From NCBI GenBank assembly GCA_028821575.1, contig JAPPFW010000100.1, positions 1 through 58,133 on the forward strand: a DNA stretch of 58,133 bases, given 5' to 3'. Positions 53,380 to 58,133 of this stretch are shown piece after piece. The notes under the pieces are model-generated. The model was not told the origin of the DNA, did not search any database, and was given only the letters and a program-made list of their open reading frames with translations. The stretch comes from a bacterium. Its GTDB lineage: Bacteria; Actinomycetota; Acidimicrobiia; Spongiisociales; Spongiisociaceae. The number at the start of each line of letters is the position of its first letter. The stretch's first letter is position 1. Made by a program: the position numbers and the translations under genes.

Positions 53380-54210
53380 ATGAAGGTCATCGACTTCCGA
53401 GTCCGACCCAACACTACCGAGTACATGAACCTGTATACCGGATCGGGTTACGCATTGCTCTGGAGACGGTTCGGGATTCCGGAGCCAGCGCCAGTTCCCC
53501 TGGAGTACTTCTCGAACGAGGCTCGCCAGCAGAACATCGAGATCGGCGTGTTCACGGGGCGAAACAGCAGCTGGGCCCAACTCAGCAACGACTACGTGCG
53601 AGAGACGGCTGCGGGGACCGGGGGTCTCCTGTTCACAGCCTACGGGATCGACCCGCACTCCACGGAGCGGGAGGCGGAACTCGCCGCCGCGGCCGCGGAC
53701 AGCAGAAACATCGGCATCGCGCTCGATCCTCCGGGGGATCCTGTAGCCGTCCAGCCGCTGGGATGGGACGACGACACGGTCATGTTCCCCATCTACGAGT
53801 TCGCCGCCGCCAACAGGCTGGTCGCCGTCCTCACAGTCGGACCATTCGTGGGACAGTTCTACGGTGACCCGGGACCGTTCGAGCGGATAGCCCGCACCTT
53901 CCCGGATCTACGCCTGGTCATCGCGCATGGATGCTGGCCCCGCTCGGAAGAGTTGGTGGCTACGGCCTACCGGAACGACAACATCTACCTCGAAGCCTCC
54001 ATCTACGCCTTCCATCCCGGTGCGCATGTGTTCCGGGATGCAGCTGGGACGCTCATCTCCGACAAGGTGATCTACGCCAGCGCGTTCCCGTTCCAGCCTC
54101 TCGACGCCTGGAAGAAGTATGTCAGTCTGGGATGGCCCGAGGACTCGCTCCGCAAGATTCTGTCCGGCAACGCCCGTGGCCTGATCGAATACGCAGGCGG
54201 GCTCACCTAG
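53380..54210 (+). CDS. Amidohydrolase-2-like protein lacking usual metal ligands
   Basis: A 276-residue paralogue of 51560-52414. It also starts with IDFRVRP (no HxH), has TGRNSSWAQLSNDYV like GRNAPAPWGSVLNSDV, keeps a His in IAHGCWPR, and reads YASAFPF where an Asp is expected; it ends SGNARGLIEYA. The same substitutions in both copies argue for a real subfamily rather than decay. Good ATG after AGGAG. Confidence 0.75.
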   Translation: MKVIDFRVRPNTTEYMNLYTGSGYALLWRRFGIPEPAPVPLEYFSNEARQQNIEIGVFTGRNSSWAQLSNDYVRETAAGTGGLLFTAYGIDPHSTEREAELAAAAADSRNIGIALDPPGDPVAVQPLGWDDDTVMFPIYEFAAANRLVAVLTVGPFVGQFYGDPGPFERIARTFPDLRLVIAHGCWPRSEELVATAYRNDNIYLEASIYAFHPGAHVFRDAAGTLISDKVIYASAFPFQPLDAWKKYVSLGWPEDSLRKILSGNARGLIEYAGGLT

Positions 54211-54212
54211 AC

Positions 54213-54992
54213 GTGACCATCCGCGGTGGCGAGGGGACACCGGCCCCACCGACAAGTGCGGGAATTGTCGTGGTCACGGGCGCACTCGGCGGCATGGGCA
54301 GTGCGATCTGCGAGGCGTTGGATGCGAACGGGTGGATCGTGGCCGGCCTGGACCGCCCCGACGTGGTCGAGTCCCCTACCGATCAAGCCTTTCCGGGCTT
54401 CGTTCTCGGAGCGGACATCACCTCGACACCCGACCTCGAATCGGCGTTCACCGAAGTTGCTCGGAGGGCAGGCACGCCCACGGCACTCGTCAACTGCGCC
54501 GGCGTGTCGATGGACGAACAGTTGGTTCACATGTCGATCGACCATCTACGCAACGCTATCGAGGTGAACCTCGTTGCTGCTATCGCCGCGATGAGCTTGT
54601 TCGCAAGAAGCTGGATCGCCCGCGGGACGGAGGACCGGGTCACCGACGGAGCCGCGATCGTCAACATCTGCAGCTTGTCGGCATACGGAGCCAACCCCGG
54701 CCAGTCGGCATACGCATCGTCGAAAGCCGGCTTGGTCGCCGCCACGCGCGTCGCGGCCCACGAACTGGGACCGCTGGGGGTGAGGGTCAACGCCATCCTC
54801 CCGTCATTCGTCTCGACGCCGCTCACCGCGGGCGCCGGCGAAGATGTACGGGAAAGCCTGTTAGCCCGCACCCCCCTCGGGAGGTTCCCGGACCGCGACG
54901 AAGTCGCCGCCACGGTTACCTGGCTCCTGTCACCGGAAGCAAGCTACGTATCGGGAGCGGAGCTCAGGGTGTCCGGGGGGCGGTTGTTCTGA
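54213..54992 (+). CDS. SDR-family NAD(P)-dependent oxidoreductase
   Basis: A 259-residue classical SDR: TGALGGMG (22-29), NCAGV (94-98), catalytic Ser154, Tyr167 and Lys171 (YASSK), ending VSGGRLF. GTG start 2 bp after the amidohydrolase-like stop; the longer frame upstream is a shadow. Second SDR of the alternating cluster and convergent with the DppF gene. Confidence 0.87.
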   Translation: MTIRGGEGTPAPPTSAGIVVVTGALGGMGSAICEALDANGWIVAGLDRPDVVESPTDQAFPGFVLGADITSTPDLESAFTEVARRAGTPTALVNCAGVSMDEQLVHMSIDHLRNAIEVNLVAAIAAMSLFARSWIARGTEDRVTDGAAIVNICSLSAYGANPGQSAYASSKAGLVAATRVAAHELGPLGVRVNAILPSFVSTPLTAGAGEDVRESLLARTPLGRFPDRDEVAATVTWLLSPEASYVSGAELRVSGGRLF

Positions 54993-55009
54993 GGTGCTCC
55001 CCTTACAAC

Positions 55010-56035
55010 CTAAGGGAGCACGGACTCTGCCTTCCAGCACCGCACCGATCTTCCATCGGACGCAACCAGTTGCTGGGGTTCCGAGCACCGCGCTTCGGCG
55101 AGCGGGCATCGGGGAGCAAGACGGCAACCGGTCGGGATAAACGACGCATCCCGGACATCGACCGCCAACTCGAGTGGCTGTGCAGGATCCGGCAAACTGC
55201 TGGCCGTGAGCAGCGCCCGCGTGTAGGGATGGGCGGGCCGGTCCACGATGTCGGTGGCGGTCCCCTCCTCGACGATCTGGCCCAGGTAGATCACCAGGAT
55301 GCGGTCTGCGACGTAGGAGATGACATCGAGGTCATGGCTCACCAGGATCATCGAGAGGCCCATCGACCCGCGCAGGCCCGTGAGCAGGTTGAGGATCTCA
55401 CCCCGGACCGACACGTCGAGCGACGAGGTCGGCTCATCGAGGAACACGATGTCCGGTCGGGTGATCAGCGCGCGTCCGATGGAGAGCCGTTGCAGCTGGC
55501 CGCCGCTCAACTCGTGCGGGTATCGGTCCAGATGCTGCCTCCCGAGACCGACGGAGGTAACCGCCCGCTCCAGAGATTCCTCCACCGGTTCTCCCGTGAC
55601 CTCCCGGGCCAGCCTTGCGTTGTAGCGCAGCGCCGCACGCACACGCCGCGCCGGGTTGAAGGAGCCCCGCGGGCTTTGGTATACGAATTGAACCTGGCGT
55701 CGCTGGTCACGGGTCCGGGTACCGTGCTCGAGGTCCAGCGGTTGGCCGCCCACCTCGGCACTTCCGGCGCTGGTGGTCTCCACCCCTGCGATGACCTTGC
55801 CGAGCGTGGATTTGCCGCACCCGCTCTCGCCGACGACACCGAGTATCTCCCCGGCTCTGAGGTCGAGGGAGACGTTCGATAGAGCCTGATACCCCTTGCC
55901 CGAACCGATGAGTCGCTTCGTGACATAGGTCTTCGACAGCCCCCTGACCTTCAGGGCTAAGGACCCGGATGCCGCGCCCGCTCCGGTGCCCATACCTTCG
56001 TCCTGAGGCCCGGTCGGAGAGTCGCGATCGGTCAT
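55010..56035 (-). CDS. Peptide-type ABC transporter ATPase (DppF/OppF-like)
   Basis: A 341-residue ATPase with Walker [10 protein letters not shown] (69-77), FVYQSPRGSFNPARRV Q-loop, signature LSGGQLQ and Walker B IVFLDEPTSSLD. The C-terminal oligopeptide-transporter extension has the Fe-S-like cysteine motif GCRLAPRCPLAEARC. ATG at 56035 overlaps the DppD-like stop (ATGA). Imports peptides, or possibly nickel or other small solutes. Confidence 0.92.
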   Translation of the reverse strand: MTDRDSPTGPQDEGMGTGAGAASGSLALKVRGLSKTYVTKRLIGSGKGYQALSNVSLDLRAGEILGVVGESGCGKSTLGKVIAGVETTSAGSAEVGGQPLDLEHGTRTRDQRRQVQFVYQSPRGSFNPARRVRAALRYNARLAREVTGEPVEESLERAVTSVGLGRQHLDRYPHELSGGQLQRLSIGRALITRPDIVFLDEPTSSLDVSVRGEILNLLTGLRGSMGLSMILVSHDLDVISYVADRILVIYLGQIVEEGTATDIVDRPAHPYTRALLTASSLPDPAQPLELAVDVRDASFIPTGCRLAPRCPLAEARCSEPQQLVASDGRSVRCWKAESVLP

Positions 56036-57015
56036 TCCAGCTCCCCACCACCGTCCCCGTGGATCGTCTTCACCGGGAACAGGCACCGAACGAAACCGCC
56101 CGCTGAAGGCCATTGGCCGAGAACCGTATCCGAGCACGGCGATCGAGCCTCACTGCACCTCGCCCGGTAGGGGCAGGTTGGCGCGACCTCCTCGATGGAG
56201 GGCAGCGTGCCGGCAATCGAGTATGCGGACTCACCTCGGTTGAGCACGCTGCTACGCACGAGATCGCGCGAGTACGGGTGGGCGGGCTCGCTCAGAATGT
56301 CGGAGATCGGCCCGTGCTCGACTGACTGGCCGGCATACATGACGGTCACGCTGCCGGCCAGGCGCTTCACCACGTTCAAGTCATGAGAGATGAGGATCAG
56401 GCTGGCGCCGGAACTATCTAGGTACTCCTCGAGGAGGTCGAGAACCTGGACTTCTGTTGTCACGTCCAGCGAGGTGGTCGGCTCGTCGGCGATGAGCAGA
56501 CCCGGCTTCGGCGCCAGGGCCATCGCGATGGCGACACGCTGGCACATTCCGCCGCTTAACTGATGGGGATACTTGCGAGCGACCTCGTCCGGCGCCGGAA
56601 TGTGCAGCGAGCCGAGCAGATCAACCGCGACCCGGCTCCGATCGGCCCTGGCGACACCCGCCGCCGCCAGCGCCCTTCCGATCTGTGTTCCTACTCCGGC
56701 CATCGGATCCAGAACGGATACCGGGTCCTGGAAGATCATGGCGACCCGGCGGCCGCGGACCTCGTCCGGGAAGTCCTTCCGGAGGTCGAACTGGCCGAGC
56801 AACGTGGCCGAGCCCTCCTCCAGCACAGCGTTCCGCGGGAGCAGTCCGGTCAACAGCCGGGCGGTGAGGCTCTTCCCGCAGCCGGACTCACCGACGAGTG
56901 CCGTACGATCCCCTGTGCCTACGGACAGATCCACGCTCTGGACGGGATAGAGGGGCGGCAGGCCCCTCCGATCGATCCGGATCCTGGCCCCGGAGAGCGA
57001 GACCACCTCTCCCAT
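56032..57015 (-). CDS. Peptide-type ABC transporter ATPase (DppD/OppD-like)
   Basis: A 327-residue ATPase: Walker A GESGCGKS (42-49), [13 protein letters not shown], signature LSGGMCQ, Walker [13 protein letters not shown] and C-terminal [14 protein letters not shown]. It partners the DppF-like ATPase. Starts 45 bp after the permease stop. Confidence 0.92.
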   Translation of the reverse strand: MGEVVSLSGARIRIDRRGLPPLYPVQSVDLSVGTGDRTALVGESGCGKSLTARLLTGLLPRNAVLEEGSATLLGQFDLRKDFPDEVRGRRVAMIFQDPVSVLDPMAGVGTQIGRALAAAGVARADRSRVAVDLLGSLHIPAPDEVARKYPHQLSGGMCQRVAIAMALAPKPGLLIADEPTTSLDVTTEVQVLDLLEEYLDSSGASLILISHDLNVVKRLAGSVTVMYAGQSVEHGPISDILSEPAHPYSRDLVRSSVLNRGESAYSIAGTLPSIEEVAPTCPYRARCSEARSPCSDTVLGQWPSAGGFVRCLFPVKTIHGDGGGELE

Positions 57016-57060
57016 CCTCAGGCTCCGACCCGGCTGCGTCGCACTGGCATGGCGCCGTCC

Positions 57061-57924
57061 TTATCCGATCCCGCGGGTTTCTGCATCGAAGAACCGCGAC
57101 AGGCTATGGAGGCTGATCACGACCAGCACCACGGCAACACCCGGGAAGGCGGAAGCCCACCACTTACCCTGGAGCAGGAACGGCGCACCGGTGTTGATCA
57201 TGGATCCCCATTCGGGAAACGGTGGCTGGACACCGAGCCCGATGAACGCCAAGGCAGCGATCACCTGGATCGCCAGGCCGGTGCTTAGGGCGAAGAGGCC
57301 GAGCACCTGGCTCGTGGCGTTGGGAAGCAGTTCCAGGACAACGATGCGCGGGCCGCTTGCACCGGCGTTCTGGAGTGCCTTCACCCACTCCGCTTCCCGA
57401 AGCGGGGCAATGACGCTTCGCACGACACGCACGTACCAGGGGAGGCTGATGGACGAGATCACGACAACGAGATTGAATGTGTTGTCGCCGAGTGCGGCGA
57501 ACAGGGCCAGGGCGAACAGGAAGAGCGGGAACGACTGGAGTACTTCGATCGCCTTCTGGACCACCGCGTCGACCCATCCGCCGGTGTAGGCGACGGTGGC
57601 ACCGAGGATGGAGCCCCCCACCGCCCCCACGGTTACCCCCGCGACCGCTACACCCACGTCGGTTCGGGCTGCAGCCACCACGCGGGAGAAGATATCCATC
57701 CCGAAGCCGTTCGTCCCGAACCAGTGGCTACGTGAAGGGGCTTCGAGGACGTTGGCGGGATTGGGCTGGAGGGGATCGTGCGGCACGATCGCCGGGCCGA
57801 TCAGGACCGCCAGGAAGGTGATGGCCAGCATGATGGTGGGTAGCCTCGGCAGCCTGCTTATCCAGACCATGGCTCGAGCGAGCCTGGCGCGAAGGGGATG
57901 GGTCGCCCGCAGGTCAACCGTCAT
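57061..57924 (-). CDS. Peptide-type ABC transporter permease (DppC-like)
   Basis: A 287-residue permease with the DppC layout: first hydrophobic segment at about 28-50, extracytoplasmic PHDPLQPNPANVLEAPSRSH-type loop, HWFGTNGFGMDIFSRVVAAAR and the EAA-loop VKALQNAGASGPRIVVLELL. Heterodimer partner of the truncated DppB-like permease upstream. Confidence 0.93.
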   Translation of the reverse strand: MTVDLRATHPLRARLARAMVWISRLPRLPTIMLAITFLAVLIGPAIVPHDPLQPNPANVLEAPSRSHWFGTNGFGMDIFSRVVAAARTDVGVAVAGVTVGAVGGSILGATVAYTGGWVDAVVQKAIEVLQSFPLFLFALALFAALGDNTFNLVVVISSISLPWYVRVVRSVIAPLREAEWVKALQNAGASGPRIVVLELLPNATSQVLGLFALSTGLAIQVIAALAFIGLGVQPPFPEWGSMINTGAPFLLQGKWWASAFPGVAVVLVVISLHSLSRFFDAETRGIG

Positions 57925-57996
57925 CCGGCTCCCCCTGAGCAGGAGCCCCTGTAACAGCTCTCGGCCGGAACACGGTGGCGGCGGCCGTGGTCCCCA

Positions 57997-58133
57997 TCAC
58001 CGCGATATCCGGAGGCGGGGGTCCATGGCAAAGGTGACGAGATCCGCGATCTGGTACACGAGGACGTAGGTGACCGACGCGAGGAGCACCACACCGAGCA
58101 CCGGGTTGTAATCGGAGCTGTCCATGGCGGCGA
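57997..58133 (-). CDS. Peptide-type ABC permease (DppB-like), partial
   Basis: Only the C-terminal 45 or so residues are inside the window: DYNPVLGVVLLASVTYVLVY, then QIADLVTFAMDPRLRISR and TGA. This matches the final transmembrane helix and the LDPRIR ending of DppB permeases. The 5' part, and probably the binding-protein gene, lie beyond the right edge. Confidence 0.85.
   Translation of the reverse strand, partial: AAMDSSDYNPVLGVVLLASVTYVLVYQIADLVTFAMDPRLRISR

Overview
The window is high-GC bacterial DNA with dense, translationally coupled genes. Stop/start overlaps of the ATGA, GTGA and TTGA type are frequent, and GTG and TTG starts are common. The three complete BMP-type lipoproteins carry Thr/Ala/Pro-rich linkers straight after the lipobox cysteine. 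Together with the abundance of Rieske oxygenases, CoxMSL-type molybdenum hydroxylases, SDRs and a DUF1989 protein, this suggests an actinobacterium of the Acidimicrobiia type, possibly a marine or sponge-associated lineage. The lineage call is inference; there is no marker gene here to prove it. The initiator tRNA-Met gene shows that the segment is chromosomal.

Layout. (1) 1-6.9 kb is a partly decayed transporter region: a BMP-family binding lipoprotein, a GcvT-like protein, a permease pseudogene interrupted by a 102-bp palindromic insertion, an intact duplicated ATPase without permeases, and an SDR. (2) 6.9-17.2 kb, minus strand, is a co-directional run: BMP-type ABC importer (lipoprotein, ATPase, two permeases), a small ORF, CoxM, CoxS, CoxL, then a Rieske oxygenase. 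(3) 17.6-40.6 kb, plus strand, is a long catabolic block: Rieske oxygenase, CrtI-like FAD oxidoreductase, aldehyde dehydrogenase, IclR regulator, SDR, carbon-nitrogen hydrolase, UbiD decarboxylase, GNAT, CoxL-M-S, class III aminotransferase, hydantoinase/dihydropyrimidinase, CoxD and CoxE maturation factors, DUF1989, CoxM-S-L. (4) 40.7-45.6 kb, minus strand, is another complete BMP-type importer. (5) 45.8-48.7 kb holds a small hypothetical gene, a nitroreductase and an M24 peptidase. It then has a scarred stretch with a partial tRNA copy, a nitroreductase remnant, a Fur/Zur-like palindrome and the intact initiator tRNA. (6) 48.7-51.2 kb, minus strand, encodes a three-component Rieske system (reductase, oxygenase, 3Fe-4S ferredoxin). 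(7) 51.6-55.0 kb, plus strand, alternates two odd amidohydrolase-like proteins with two SDRs. (8) 55.0 kb to the end, minus strand, is a Dpp/Opp peptide-type ABC transporter, cut by the window edge.

Reading as a system (inference). Two complete BMP/PnrA-type importers, a family known for nucleosides and related compounds, flank three Mo-hydroxylases and two of the three Rieske oxygenases. Dihydropyrimidinase-like, beta-ureidopropionase-like, omega-aminotransferase and aldehyde dehydrogenase genes are the enzyme types of reductive pyrimidine catabolism, but no dihydropyrimidine dehydrogenase is present. The most attractive hypothesis is an uncharacterised route for N-heterocycles, possibly methylated purines, pyrimidines or hydantoins. 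In it, Mo-dependent hydroxylation and Rieske oxygenation or demethylation feed hydrolytic ring opening, decarbamoylation, transamination and semialdehyde oxidation. The substrate cannot be read from the sequence.
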